DNA of 64,000 nt from NCBI RefSeq assembly GCF_030263895.1, contig NZ_CP127161.1, positions 124,001 through 188,000 of the forward strand, given 5' to 3'. A program made the translations under genes and the position numbers. The notes beneath the pieces were generated by a model. It made no database searches. It saw only the letters and a program-made list of their open reading frames with translations, and was not told the origin of the DNA. Source of the DNA: Proteiniborus sp. MB09-C3 (lineage in GTDB: Bacteria > Bacillota > Clostridia > Tissierellales > Proteiniboraceae). Of the stretch, positions 8,063 through 17,115 are shown piece after piece (the stretch's first letter is position 1; each line of letters opens with the position of its first letter).

Positions 8063-9686
8063 CGAGAATTTTTTCTGCACATTCTATTATGCTTTCGTCC
8101 AGCCCCATTAGTCTGGCTATGTTTATGGCATCTCTTGGTACTTTGGTGTCTTTTGTGACCTTTTTCAGTCTGTAGTTCATGTATTTACTTACTATGCTCA
8201 TGTTGTTTTTATTTAAATATATATTTTCTTTTAATTTTTCATAGTCAATCTCTGAAAGCCCTATAACCTGATAATGAAGTACGTCATCTGTATTAGCTAT
8301 ATTGTCGTAGTGAGTGGTTATGAGGGTTATGCTTTTTTTGTTCTTTAAGAAATTCACTATTGCCTTTGATATGGCATAGCCTTCGTCGGGATTTGTCCCT
8401 CTCGCTAGTTCATCTATTAATATAAGCCCATTTTCATCTGCTCTTTTTAGTCCTTCTTTTATGCTGCTGATTTCTGAACCAAAGGTGCTGAGGCCCTTAT
8501 CTGTAGATTGCATATCCCCTATAGAGCCATATATAAACCCATGAAGTCCTGTTTCCATACTGGTACATGGCACGAAAAGTCCGTACTGTACCATGGCGCA
8601 CAATAGTCCTACCAGCTTTAATGAAACTGTCTTTCCTCCCATATTTGCACCTGTAATACAGGAAACACCTTTCTTAAGCATTATGCTTATGGGAGTAAAT
8701 GCTTGAGATCTGGATTCTAGAATAGCCTCGACTTTAAGATGTCTTCCATCAACTATATTTACTGTATTCTCCATGGATAATATAGGTTTTACACTATCTG
8801 TATCTATGGCCATATATGCCTTTGCCAATATTAAATCCAGCTTTCCTATTATCTGAATATTTTTAGTTATATCATCGTAATGGCTTCCTATCTTACCTGA
8901 TAGATATTGCCTTATCTTCTGCTCTTCTTCCTCTTCTCTTTCTTTTATAACAGAAAGCTCATTTTCTAATTCGTCTAAAACTTGAGTTGGCTTTAGCATG
9001 AATTTAATATCCATATATGTTTCTGAGCTGTATATAAGATTGGGATTACTTTTAACTTTTTCTAAGGTGCTCTTATTATTCTTTGATACCAAGATAGAAC
9101 CATCTGGTCTTATTTTTATAGATAATTCCTTCTCCAGCTCTTCTTTTATCTTTTTCTTTTCAATTTTTATCTTAATATCTATTTGTCTTTTCTTTTCTCT
9201 AATGAGCTTTAGCTCATTTGAATATTCATCGTATATATAAAAGGCTCTAAGCTTTGTGTTTTGTGGATCTAAAAAGATTTCAAGTTCTAATATTCTGTCA
9301 ACTATAATGCTATTGTCAAGTTGAGCTTTTTTAGCATTTAGTTCTAAATTCAACTCTGCCAAGGTCAATATAAAGCCTTTTATTTCAAATAACTCTACAT
9401 CACTTAGAGTATATCCTTCCTTAGCCCTCGATGCAGAGTTTCTGATGTCTTTTATATTACGCAGTATGCTTTTTATATTTTTAAAGAAGAATTTGTTTTC
9501 AATTATAAGACTAACAAGCTTTTCTATTAGATTAAGCTCCTCTATCAATAAATCTTCTTTTCCCATTTTAAATGGCTGCATATGTTCTTTTAAATCCTTG
9601 CCATATGGAGTTAGGGTATTTATTTTCCCCAATACATAATTTAGTCCAATGATTTCTTTAGTATTATTGTCTATAAAATTGTTCAC
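8052..9686 (-). CDS. kamC: Lysine 5,6-aminomutase reactivase ATPase, MutS-like
   Basis: KamC is known, with KamB, as the chaperone-like reactivase that exchanges damaged cobalamin in lysine 5,6-aminomutase. The 544-residue protein has a helical, charged middle (about 150-260, many Lys/Glu) and a MutS-type ATPase domain. The Walker A GANMGGKT is at 346-353, Walker B ILIDE ends at 426, followed by RGTNPDEG and the TTHYDN switch. It lacks the mismatch-recognition domain of true MutS, so it is not a repair protein. The start overlaps the kamB stop by four bases (ATGA), indicating translational coupling. The C-terminus ends in a repeat remnant. Confidence 0.93.
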   Translation of the reverse strand: MNNFIDNNTKEIIGLNYVLGKINTLTPYGKDLKEHMQPFKMGKEDLLIEELNLIEKLVSLIIENKFFFKNIKSILRNIKDIRNSASRAKEGYTLSDVELFEIKGFILTLAELNLELNAKKAQLDNSIIVDRILELEIFLDPQNTKLRAFYIYDEYSNELKLIREKKRQIDIKIKIEKKKIKEELEKELSIKIRPDGSILVSKNNKSTLEKVKSNPNLIYSSETYMDIKFMLKPTQVLDELENELSVIKEREEEEEQKIRQYLSGKIGSHYDDITKNIQIIGKLDLILAKAYMAIDTDSVKPILSMENTVNIVDGRHLKVEAILESRSQAFTPISIMLKKGVSCITGANMGGKTVSLKLVGLLCAMVQYGLFVPCTSMETGLHGFIYGSIGDMQSTDKGLSTFGSEISSIKEGLKRADENGLILIDELARGTNPDEGYAISKAIVNFLKNKKSITLITTHYDNIANTDDVLHYQVIGLSEIDYEKLKENIYLNKNNMSIVSKYMNYRLKKVTKDTKVPRDAINIARLMGLDESIIECAEKILASY

Positions 9687-10723
9687 ATTAACTCACCACC
9701 ATACATTACATCAAGGACAAGTATATCATTTAGGTATTCCTTCATTTTTACTAGAAACTCCTCTTGGTTAAAATAATAACCCTCAGGTGAATACGGATTT
9801 ACTGTTACAAGTATTACGTTTACTGATTCAAGAACCTGAACATCTAAACCTCTGCTTTTATATATCAGCCACTCTCTAGGCTCAATGAATATCTTAGTAC
9901 CATCATTCACTACAAATTTTACGTACTTGTACTTATCTGTGGTGCTCATTATATCATCTATTGTCTTTTTCACCAAGGAGCCAGGTAAAGCCACGTACCT
10001 TGAATCCTCCGTGATATTTTGTGCTATTGTAGCTCCACTATTTAATGCTGTTTTAATATTGAGATGGGTTATATTGTATTGGCTATCTATGATTGCTGCC
10101 TTTCCGTCCTCAATCAGTCCTTCTATTATGGATTTTGCTTTATTGTCCTTTACCTCTGGTAGTTGAAAAAGTCCTATAGTATGAATAGTTTCTTCTATGA
10201 CCTTGTTCATATCTCTACTTAAAACCGCTCCTGTAGCTAATACTACTCCTTCTGATACTGAGGGAGAAGCTGATGCAACCCTGTTTATGGCTCCATCTAC
10301 AAGGACTAATTGTGCTCCAAGATTTAACATAAGCTCTGACACTGCTTTTATGCCTTTGTTAGTCTGAGGCCCTGCTATTTGAAGATATCCACTTTCTCTC
10401 ACTTTGCCTATGGCTATCCTACCTAAAGGAGTGCTGTAATCTGTAATGTCTAAAATCTCTATTTTTGCATCTCCTAGTTCTAAGGTTTCTGTGGCCGTTG
10501 CTATCAGTGTACCTTCTTCAGCGTAAATAAGAGGTTTTTCTGTTTTGGTAACAATATCTTGACTCTCACCGTCCCTGCCTGTTGAAGTAATTCCTATGGT
10601 TATTGCGTTTTCTATGGCTTCCTCGATTATTTTATTCAATGTAACTGTTTTACCTGAGTTCTTTGCCATGCCTACAATGGATACTATTTTGTATTGTGGG
10701 TGCAGTAGTTTTATTAAAGACAT
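9683..10723 (-). CDS. kamB: Lysine 5,6-aminomutase reactivase subunit KamB
   Basis: This 346-residue protein belongs to the KamB family, the partner of KamC in reactivating the B12-dependent lysine 5,6-aminomutase. A P-loop, GMAKNSGKT (18-26), indicates nucleotide binding. A second glycine-rich stretch, LVDGAINRVASASP, lies near the middle. The position between kamA and kamC and the four-base overlap with kamC match the family's usual context. Beyond the P-loop no catalytic motif is recognised. The start ATG is preceded by a GAGGAGAG site. Confidence 0.9.
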   Translation of the reverse strand: MSLIKLLHPQYKIVSIVGMAKNSGKTVTLNKIIEEAIENAITIGITSTGRDGESQDIVTKTEKPLIYAEEGTLIATATETLELGDAKIEILDITDYSTPLGRIAIGKVRESGYLQIAGPQTNKGIKAVSELMLNLGAQLVLVDGAINRVASASPSVSEGVVLATGAVLSRDMNKVIEETIHTIGLFQLPEVKDNKAKSIIEGLIEDGKAAIIDSQYNITHLNIKTALNSGATIAQNITEDSRYVALPGSLVKKTIDDIMSTTDKYKYVKFVVNDGTKIFIEPREWLIYKSRGLDVQVLESVNVILVTVNPYSPEGYYFNQEEFLVKMKEYLNDILVLDVMYGGELM

Positions 10724-10773
10724 GTTATTTCTCTCCTCTTCTGGTAATAGGGATTAGTGTGGATAAACCTCAA

Positions 10774-10852
10774 TTTCTGCCCGTAGGACAATAATTAAGA
10801 GTGTCCTGCGAATCAACCCCTGTTTCTGTCCGCAGGACAATGATTAAGAGTG
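10774..10852. repeat. Imperfect tandem repeat in the kamA-kamB spacer
   Basis: Two 30-base units (10774-10803 and 10823-10852) share TTTCTG, GGACAAT and ATTAAGAGTG with a period of 49 bases. They fill most of the 171-base spacer. No start codon or terminator explains them. Confidence 0.6.
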
Positions 10853-10894
10853 AGCTTGGCCAGTCCTGCTGTTTTGAATGGTCAATGTCCGTCC

Positions 10895-12151
10895 CTACAC
10901 TCTATTTTTTACTCTTTCTCTTCTTTCAAGCTGAACAGGCTCTATGGCTATTCTATTCCCCTGTAGTAAGCCTGCTACACCTGTCAGTTTACGTTCCCGT
11001 TCTCCTCTGCATACTGGGCAATTGCAATGGTCTGTATAGCTCTCTGGTTCAGTATATGTTGTAATGACACCTTCAAAGTTTCTCAATACTACTTTATTTG
11101 GTGACATTGATATTATATAATTAGGCATTACTGGAGTTTTTCCTCCTCCTCCTGGAGCATCCACTACAAATGTTGGTACTGCATAGCCCGATGTATGTCC
11201 CCTAAGTCCCTCAATTATCTCTATTCCCTTTGATACAGAAGTTCTGAAGTGTTCTATTCCCATGGATAAGTCACATTGATAAATATAATAAGGTCTTACT
11301 CTTATTTTAACAAGATTTTGGACTAGCTCCTTCATTATATGAACACAATCATTGACTCCTCTTAGTAAAACTGATTGATTGCCTAATGGAATTCCTGCAT
11401 CTGCTAGTTTAGTTATAGCCTTCTTTGATTCTTCTGTTATTTCCTTTGGATGATTAAAGTGAGTATTAAGCCATATTGGATGATACTTTTTAAGCATGCT
11501 TACTAGATCATCTGTAATTCTCTGTGGCAGTACTACTGGCACACGTGTACCTATTCTTATGATTTCAACATGTGGTATTTCCCTTAGTTTCTTTATTATT
11601 GTTTCAAGTCTTTCGTCTGATACTAAAAGTGCATCTCCCCCTGAGAGCAGTACATCTCTTACTTGTGGTGTATTTCTTATATATTCTATTGATGCCTCTA
11701 TTCTATCCATTCCCATAGCTGAATCATGCTGTCCCGCAAATCTTCTTCTTGTACAATGCCTGCAATACATTGAGCATTGGTCTGTTATAAGCATAAGAAC
11801 TCTATCAGGATATCTATGAGTAAGCCCTGGTACTGGTGAATCCGTGTCCTCATGAAGTGGATCTTCCATGTCTGCTGCACCTAAATGAGTTTCTAATATT
11901 GTAGGTATTGCTTGTTTTCTAATAGGGCATTCTTGATTATCCTTATCCATTAGTGATGCATAATAAGGAGTTATCCCCATTCTAAATTTTTTTAGTGTCT
12001 CTTCAATATCCTTCTCTTCTTTTTCTGTAAGATTTACCACCTGTTTTAGCTTATCTACTGTGGTTATTCGATTTCTAACCTGCCATTTCCAATCGTCCCA
12101 TTCCTCTTGGGAAACGTTTTTCCATAGCTCAATATCTTTGTAGGATCTCAC
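10895..12151 (-). CDS. kamA: Lysine 2,3-aminomutase
   Basis: KamA is the radical SAM, PLP-dependent enzyme that converts L-lysine to L-beta-lysine, the first step of lysine fermentation. The [4Fe-4S] motif CSMYCRHC has cysteines at 126, 130 and 133. The PLP lysine is in PGGGGK (Lys338). A C-terminal CNCPVC fits the zinc site of the clostridial enzyme. Most of the length follows the Clostridium subterminale protein as I recall it. An upstream GTG (12178) opens the frame, but AAGGAGG lies eight bases before GTG 12151, which is taken as the start (418 residues). It sits 29 bases after kdd in the same operon. Confidence 0.97.
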   Translation of the reverse strand: MRSYKDIELWKNVSQEEWDDWKWQVRNRITTVDKLKQVVNLTEKEEKDIEETLKKFRMGITPYYASLMDKDNQECPIRKQAIPTILETHLGAADMEDPLHEDTDSPVPGLTHRYPDRVLMLITDQCSMYCRHCTRRRFAGQHDSAMGMDRIEASIEYIRNTPQVRDVLLSGGDALLVSDERLETIIKKLREIPHVEIIRIGTRVPVVLPQRITDDLVSMLKKYHPIWLNTHFNHPKEITEESKKAITKLADAGIPLGNQSVLLRGVNDCVHIMKELVQNLVKIRVRPYYIYQCDLSMGIEHFRTSVSKGIEIIEGLRGHTSGYAVPTFVVDAPGGGGKTPVMPNYIISMSPNKVVLRNFEGVITTYTEPESYTDHCNCPVCRGERERKLTGVAGLLQGNRIAIEPVQLERRERVKNRV

Positions 12152-12180
12152 AAGAAAAACCTCCTTCTCCCCTATCACCC

Positions 12181-13218
12181 CTAAGCATACAGTTCTGTAT
12201 AAATTTTTCTTAGGGTTTCACTTTCTCTCATTATTTGTAATGATATCTCTGCATGTCCTTTTGTATATCCGTTCCCTACTATCATTGTCACATCTTTTCC
12301 TACGCCTTCTGCTCCTAGAGCTGCCTTTGTGAAGCTGGTTGCCATGCTGAAGAAATAGATTAGTCCTCCGTCTCTTGTTGCAAGTATACTTGTCATTTCT
12401 GTATTTGGTATATTAACGCAGTTTATTGTTATATCTGCCATTCTTCCATTTGTCAGTTCTTTTACTTTATCATGTAATGCTACCGCATCTGTTGCATCTA
12501 CTTTAATGTATTCGTCTGCTAGATTAGCTGATTTAGCTCTAGCTACGCTTTTATCAGTACTTCCTACACATATTACTTTTCCTGTTACACCTACTCTTTT
12601 CTTTGCTTCATATAGGCAAAGCATTCCTGACTTACCTGTTCCGCCTATTACTACCACATAATCTCCAGGCTTTACTAGTTTAGCTGCTTGGGCTGGTGCT
12701 CCTGCTACATCAAGTACTGATAATGCTAGATTTTCTGGTAGGTCACTTGGAATAACCGCATATATTCCGCTTTCAAATAGTATTGCCTTTCCTTTAATGT
12801 CTACTTGGTCTATGTCTTTTCTCACTTCAAGGATTTCATCTATTCTAAGTGGTGTGAGTGATAATGAAACTAATGTAGCTATTTTATCTCCTACTTTAAG
12901 GTCTGTTTTTCCTTCTAGTGCTGGGCCTATTTTTTCTACTGTTCCTATGAGCATTCCACCTGAACCAGTTATAGGATTTTGATGTTTCCCTTTTGTTGCA
13001 ACTATGTTTTTCATTATTTCTTTGATCTTTTCAATGTCTCCGCCAGCTTGTTCTTTTATTTGTGTAAAGCTTGCTGAGTCAACATTAAGTGTTTGGACAT
13101 CTATAAGTATTTCGTTGTCATAAATATCCATGTCGTTGTCAATTTTTAAAGCTGGTTGTGGCAATACTCCTTTTGGCTCAATAACTCTGTGGGTTCCGTA
13201 TGGACATCCTTTTTTCAT
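12181..13218 (-). CDS. kdd: L-erythro-3,5-diaminohexanoate dehydrogenase
   Basis: Kdd oxidatively deaminates 3,5-diaminohexanoate to 3-keto-5-aminohexanoate with NAD(P)+, directly after the two aminomutases. The 345-residue protein has a medium-chain dehydrogenase-like fold. The N-terminal part starts [20 protein letters not shown], typical of the family, and the nucleotide-binding turn is [10 protein letters not shown] (about 189-198). The start has a strong AAGGAGG site. It is the first gene of the minus-strand lysine operon, 145 bases downstream of a sigma-54 type promoter. Confidence 0.95.
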   Translation of the reverse strand: MKKGCPYGTHRVIEPKGVLPQPALKIDNDMDIYDNEILIDVQTLNVDSASFTQIKEQAGGDIEKIKEIMKNIVATKGKHQNPITGSGGMLIGTVEKIGPALEGKTDLKVGDKIATLVSLSLTPLRIDEILEVRKDIDQVDIKGKAILFESGIYAVIPSDLPENLALSVLDVAGAPAQAAKLVKPGDYVVVIGGTGKSGMLCLYEAKKRVGVTGKVICVGSTDKSVARAKSANLADEYIKVDATDAVALHDKVKELTNGRMADITINCVNIPNTEMTSILATRDGGLIYFFSMATSFTKAALGAEGVGKDVTMIVGNGYTKGHAEISLQIMRESETLRKIYTELYA

Positions 13219-13362
13219 TAATAATTCCTCCTTTTTTAATGTTTATTATCTTTAAGTGAACAAAGATTAAATTTCGAAGGAGTTTTAATTCCCTCACTAG
13301 AAATTGTTAAACAATTAATTATAATGATTACGTTTTCCTGCTAGTTAAGCAAATAGATATAT

Positions 13363-13378
13363 TGCAAAAAATATGCCA
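13363..13378 (-). promoter_or_regulatory. Sigma-54 promoter of the lysine fermentation operon
   Basis: Read on the minus strand the site is TGGCATATTTTTTGCA: a GG doublet and a GC doublet with ten bases between them, matching the -24/-12 consensus TGGCAC-N5-TTGCA except at one position. It points at kdd with a leader of about 130 bases. The adjacent gene encodes a sigma-54 activator. Confidence 0.8.
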
Positions 13379-13413
13379 TCTTTTTAATGCATATTTCCAT
13401 GTAGTTTTGTGGA

Positions 13414-13433
13414 GTATTATGTCGTATTATGTC
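13414..13433. promoter_or_regulatory. Possible activator-binding direct repeat
   Basis: GTATTATGTC occurs twice in tandem, 35-55 bases upstream of the -24 element. It could be part of an upstream activator site for the adjacent regulator. This is a position-based inference only. Confidence 0.35.
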
Positions 13434-13445
13434 TAAAATGGATAT

Positions 13446-13482
13446 AAAAAAGAGAGTGCCGCCCAATATTAAGCACTTCTCT
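13446..13482 (-). terminator. Terminator of the sigma-54 activator gene
   Basis: On the minus strand AGAGAAGTGC pairs with GCACTCTCT (one bulge) and is followed by six T residues. Confidence 0.75.
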
Positions 13483-13512
13483 AAAGATTATGAAAACTTT
13501 TCTGTTATTTTC

Positions 13513-15129
13513 TTATTTTGTTAATCCGTATTTTTTTATTTTATATTGTAATGTCTGTCTAGGTAAATCAAGCTGCTCTGCTGTGTGGGTAATATTCCAA
13601 TCTGTGGCTACAAGAGTATTATGAATCATTTCTTTTTCCATGGATTCTAAGGCCATTTTCAACGGTACAATATGTGCAGTTCTTTTTAATTCTCCTGGAT
13701 TCATGACGTTCTTGTCATTCTGAAGATTAGCAAAAGGTCTTGCTGCTAAGCTGCCAATTAAGGAGCCTTCGTGTATAGCCCCTTCGTCAGCATAGCTTGT
13801 GCTATCTATATCAGGATGATATTTTACAGATGATACAGAAGAAAAGTCTTCTGTAGGCAAGACAAGAGAAACGTCCCCCTGTCTCTCCTGCCCCCTTGAC
13901 AAGACGAGAGAAACATCCCCTTGTCTTAGTATTTGGGATGGGAGGTGTTCTAGTTTTATGATTTCTGTGTCATATATGGTCGCTATGCCTTCTATCAGGT
14001 GTTCTAGCTCTCTTACATTTCCTGGCCAAGTGTAATTCATGAATAGCTCCATGGCTTCATCGTCTATTTTTCTTATGTTTTTTCTTAAAAGCTTATTGTA
14101 TTTTTGAATAAAGTAATCAGCCAGTCTAGGGATATCATCAGTTCTATCTCTAAGCTCTGGAATATTTATAGACACTACATTTAGTCTATAGTATAAGTCC
14201 TTTCTTAATAGCTTTTCTTCTATTGCTTTTTCTGGATGTATGTTTATAGCTGCAATTATCCTTACATCTACCTTGGTGGTTTTTATTGCTCCTACTCGTC
14301 TTACTGTTTTGTCCTGAATTGCCCTTAGAAGCTTTGCTTGAAGATCTAGAGGCATTGAGTTGATTTCATCTAATAAAAGGGTTCCGCCATCAGCAACTTC
14401 GAATAATCCCGGCCTATCCTCAGCTCCTGTGAAGCCGCCTTTAACTGTCCCAAATAGGATTCCTTCAAGCAGGTTGCTTGGCAGTGCTGCACAGTTTTGA
14501 GCAATAAACGGCTTGTTTTTTCTTGGACTTGCGTTGTGAATTGACTGTACAAATAATTCTTTTCCCGTTCCTGTTTCTCCATAGATAATGACTGGCGAAG
14601 ATGTCTCAGCGGCCTTTAATGCAATCGATTTTATTTTTAACATTTCTGCATTTTGTCCAATAATATCTACAAAGGTAAAGCCTGCGGTTCTTTTTTCTTT
14701 TTGCTTGCCGCTGTGTTCTGTACTATAGAGCTCGCTTTGCAGCTCTACTATTTTTTCTGATAGCTTCCTTACCTCTGTTATATCTTTTGATATTTCAAGG
14801 GCACCTGCTATACGACCTTTTGATTTAATTGGAATAGACGAATTTATGGTAGTTATCTTATCTCCCTTATAATTTACAAATGTCTGCTCTACATCAAATA
14901 TTGGTTTTCCTGTCCTTATTACTTTTAACAAAGTACTTGTGTCATGGGAAAGAGAAGGGTATATCTCGAGTATGTGTCGTCCTACAGCTTTTTCTCTGTC
15001 TATCTCGTCTATTTTCTGTGCAAATTTATTGTAATATATTATCTTCCCTGTATTATCTATGATGTGTATTCCTTCTTGGACGTAATCTAATAATTCTGAT
15101 ATGCTTTCCCCTAAGAGTAAATCAATCAT
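13513..15129 (-). CDS. PAS-domain sigma-54-dependent activator of the lysine operon
   Basis: This 538-residue enhancer-binding protein has a PAS sensor (about 10-120), an AAA+ domain and a C-terminal Fis-type helix-turn-helix (HTAEQLDLPRQTLQYKI). AAA+ landmarks are Walker A GETGTGKE (184-191), the sigma-contact loop GGFTGA (231-236, usually GAFTGA) and Walker B LLLDEI (251-256). Such proteins drive open-complex formation by sigma-54 polymerase. It lies directly upstream of kdd and of a sigma-54 promoter, so it very likely controls lysine fermentation. The PAS domain may sense lysine or a metabolite. The linker between AAA+ and HTH carries a duplicated peptide from two DNA repeats (13859-13927). 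The start has AGGAGGG before ATG 15129. Confidence 0.92.
   Translation of the reverse strand: MIDLLLGESISELLDYVQEGIHIIDNTGKIIYYNKFAQKIDEIDREKAVGRHILEIYPSLSHDTSTLLKVIRTGKPIFDVEQTFVNYKGDKITTINSSIPIKSKGRIAGALEISKDITEVRKLSEKIVELQSELYSTEHSGKQKEKRTAGFTFVDIIGQNAEMLKIKSIALKAAETSSPVIIYGETGTGKELFVQSIHNASPRKNKPFIAQNCAALPSNLLEGILFGTVKGGFTGAEDRPGLFEVADGGTLLLDEINSMPLDLQAKLLRAIQDKTVRRVGAIKTTKVDVRIIAAINIHPEKAIEEKLLRKDLYYRLNVVSINIPELRDRTDDIPRLADYFIQKYNKLLRKNIRKIDDEAMELFMNYTWPGNVRELEHLIEGIATIYDTEIIKLEHLPSQILRQGDVSLVLSRGQERQGDVSLVLPTEDFSSVSSVKYHPDIDSTSYADEGAIHEGSLIGSLAARPFANLQNDKNVMNPGELKRTAHIVPLKMALESMEKEMIHNTLVATDWNITHTAEQLDLPRQTLQYKIKKYGLTK
13859..13927. repeat. Two tandem palindrome-like repeats inside the activator gene
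   Basis: Units 13859-13885 and 13901-13927 (27 bases each) share GAGAAAC, TCCCC and TGTCT with a few changes. Each starts AAGAC and ends GTCT, so each is a partial dyad. They encode the repeated GDVSLVL peptide of the AAA+/HTH linker (about 403-424). Confidence 0.75.
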
Positions 15130-15145
15130 GGCATCCCTCCTGACT

Positions 15146-15214
15146 AAAATCCGGCACCTAGTGCCTGATTTTGGGCTATAATGTTGAAAATAAAGGCTAA
15201 AGAATGACCTTAGC
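15146..15214 (-). terminator. Two hairpins downstream of the coiled-coil gene
   Basis: On the minus strand a stem AGGCTAA/TTTAGCCT followed by TTTATTTT (15186-15214) comes right after the stop codon. A second stem, AAATCAGGCAC with GTGCCGGATTT (15146-15173), follows. The first is the likelier terminator. Confidence 0.65.
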
Positions 15215-15646
15215 CTAATCTACTTTTTTAAGTATCTGTATATAATATTCATTAGGTAGTACAATACCTTTTTCTAGTATCCCCGTTTCCAGCTTTCCAA
15301 CTCTTTTATCTACCTTGTCATACTGAGAACCAAGCTGTGTAATTCCGTCAAATAATACCTTAGTGCTGTCGTCCATTTTATTCTCTAGCCTTATAATGTC
15401 TTTACTGTTATGCTCTACCTGTTCTCCTAACCTTAGTATGTCCTTACTGTTTTGTTCTACCTTTTCTTCTATTCTTAGTATGTCTCTACTATTTTGTTCT
15501 ACTCTTTCTTCTATCCTACCTAATCTGTCCTCAACATCGTCCAGTCTGCTTTCAACTCTGCCAAATCTTTCATCTACATTCTTAAATCCTTTTTGCATGT
15601 CGCTATACATTTGGGTCATCAATTCAAACAATTTTTCATTATCCAT
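15215..15646 (-). CDS. Small coiled-coil repeat protein of unknown function
   Basis: This 143-residue, highly charged protein is almost entirely helical. Residues of about 20-90 are heptad-like and include three near-identical 14-residue units (IEERVEQNSRDILR, IEEKVEQNSKDILR, LGEQVEHNSKDIIR). The DNA repeats as well (about 15400-15500), so the unit arose by recent tandem duplication. A non-repetitive tail (GIVLPNEYYIQILKKVD) follows. There is no signal peptide or membrane segment. It probably self-associates in the cytoplasm. Function is not recognised. A GGAGGTG site precedes ATG 15646. It is separated by terminators from the sigma-54 activator. Confidence 0.7.
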   Translation of the reverse strand: MDNEKLFELMTQMYSDMQKGFKNVDERFGRVESRLDDVEDRLGRIEERVEQNSRDILRIEEKVEQNSKDILRLGEQVEHNSKDIIRLENKMDDSTKVLFDGITQLGSQYDKVDKRVGKLETGILEKGIVLPNEYYIQILKKVD

Positions 15647-15709
15647 TTGATCACCTCCACCATTAAATATATAATATCATTCAGCGACTAAATATATCAA
15701 GGATAATTT

Positions 15710-16129
15710 TTACATTATATCTATAGTCAAATGATTATTGCTTTCCATATTATCTGATAAATTTAGTCTATATAAGAGGTCTATGTTTCCTTTTCCCGTT
15801 TCAGAAGATATATTTACATTTATTTTATCTGTCATCACTTCTAATGTCATATCTCCATAAGCAGTCATGTATTCCGTTCTATGTCTTTGACCTTTTTCAA
15901 AAATTAAGTTAGATGAATTATTGCCAAATCTTTTCATTGATATCTTTTGTCCCTGTATTTTTAATGTTGTAGTTGAGCCTTCCATTCCTGATATTTCGGT
16001 CTCATCGTATACTAAATAGTAGGAGTCATTTTTATTATATAGCTTTCCCTCTGTAATGAGCTCAATTATATTTTCTTCACCTTCTATATTTGTCTGCTTG
16101 CCTTTTATCTTAAGCATTACATTCTTCAT
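15710..16129 (-). CDS. DUF1934 (YwiB-like) beta-barrel protein
   Basis: This 139-residue protein matches the DUF1934/YwiB family, small calycin-like beta barrels of unknown function in Firmicutes. Recognisable features are LKIKGKQ at the start, YLVYDETEISGMEGSTTTLKI in the middle and GDMTLEVMTDKINVNI near the end, all in alternating strands. No signal peptide is present. It starts 12 bases after murI, behind AGGGGGTAG, so it is in the murI transcript. That link is common in clostridia but does not define a role. Confidence 0.8.
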   Translation of the reverse strand: MKNVMLKIKGKQTNIEGEENIIELITEGKLYNKNDSYYLVYDETEISGMEGSTTTLKIQGQKISMKRFGNNSSNLIFEKGQRHRTEYMTAYGDMTLEVMTDKINVNISSETGKGNIDLLYRLNLSDNMESNNHLTIDIM

Positions 16130-16141
16130 GGCCTCTACCCC

Positions 16142-16948
16142 CTATAGTTTCTCTATATCAACCTTCTCTATACTCACAATATTTTTGTTCATTATATTCC
16201 CACCAATTCTTCTGAACTTTTCTGGGTCATCGCTTACGTAATATTCGTAAATAGGCTTTTCCTTTTTATCTGATAATAAATCCCTTTGCTTCAGTAGGTT
16301 TTTAATTTCCTTTGCTGTCTCAAAGGCAGGATTTACTAATGATACCTTTTCTCCCATAACCTTTGAAAGTGTATATCTTAATATTGGATAATGAGTACAT
16401 CCTAGTACTAATGTATCTACATTGTGTTCTTTTAATTCCATAAGATATTTCTCTGCTGTTATTAGGGCTACATCTGTGTCCTCCCATCCATCCTCTACTA
16501 TTTGAACAAATAGTGGACATGCAATTCCTATTACTTCTGCTGATTTGTTTAACCCTCTTATGGAGCTTTGATAGGCATCGCTATTTATGGTTGCTGTGGT
16601 GCCTATTACACCTACCCTATTATTTTTTGTTGTAGCAACTGTAGCCTTAGCTCCAGGCTGTATTACGCCTAGTATTGGAACACTAAATGCCTTTATTGCT
16701 TCTTCATAAGCTAATGCACTTGCAGTATTACATGCTATTACTATTGCCTTTACATTTTTACTTAATAAAAATCTTGCGCATTGGAATGCATATTTTATTA
16801 CTGTCTCTCTTGATTTTGTACCATATGGTATTCTAGCTGTATCTCCAAAATATACTATATCTTCATAAGGCAGCTGTTCTGCTACCTCTTTAAGCACTGT
16901 AAGTCCTCCTATACCGGAATCAAATATTCCTATTGGTCTATTATCCAA
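16142..16948 (-). CDS. murI: Glutamate racemase
   Basis: MurI makes D-glutamate for peptidoglycan. The two catalytic cysteines are in IACNTAS (Cys73) and LGCTHYP (Cys184), and the N-terminal IGIFDSGIGGLTV and YFGDTARIPYG motifs are intact. The frame is open for 32 further codons upstream, but that extension has no ribosome site. AGGGGG lies eight bases before TTG 16948, and this start gives 268 residues, the usual length. It forms a short operon with the DUF1934 gene and is transcribed away from the spore cortex genes, which end in a terminator upstream. Confidence 0.95.
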   Translation of the reverse strand: MDNRPIGIFDSGIGGLTVLKEVAEQLPYEDIVYFGDTARIPYGTKSRETVIKYAFQCARFLLSKNVKAIVIACNTASALAYEEAIKAFSVPILGVIQPGAKATVATTKNNRVGVIGTTATINSDAYQSSIRGLNKSAEVIGIACPLFVQIVEDGWEDTDVALITAEKYLMELKEHNVDTLVLGCTHYPILRYTLSKVMGEKVSLVNPAFETAKEIKNLLKQRDLLSDKKEKPIYEYYVSDDPEKFRRIGGNIMNKNIVSIEKVDIEKL

Positions 16949-17070
16949 AAAAATTCCCCCTTGCTTGCTGCAAAAATATATTATATATATTATATGATAA
17001 AAAGTCATAAAAGACCATTTAAAATGCATGGAAATATAAAACAATGGTTAAACAATTGGCTACAAATAGA

Positions 17071-17110
17071 AAAGGAGTAAGCTGGACAATAGCGTTCCGC
17101 TTACTCCTTT
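17071..17110 (-). terminator. Terminator of sleB-ypeB
   Basis: AAAGGAGTAAGC (17071-17082) pairs perfectly with GCTTACTCCTTT (17099-17110), five bases after the ypeB stop; the inner bases can extend the stem. Confidence 0.8.
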
Positions 17111-17115
17111 AATCT

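Noticed and set aside
8052-9686. DNA mismatch-repair MutS
   Set aside because: No mismatch-binding or connector domain, and the gene is coupled to kamB inside the lysine operon, the KamC context.
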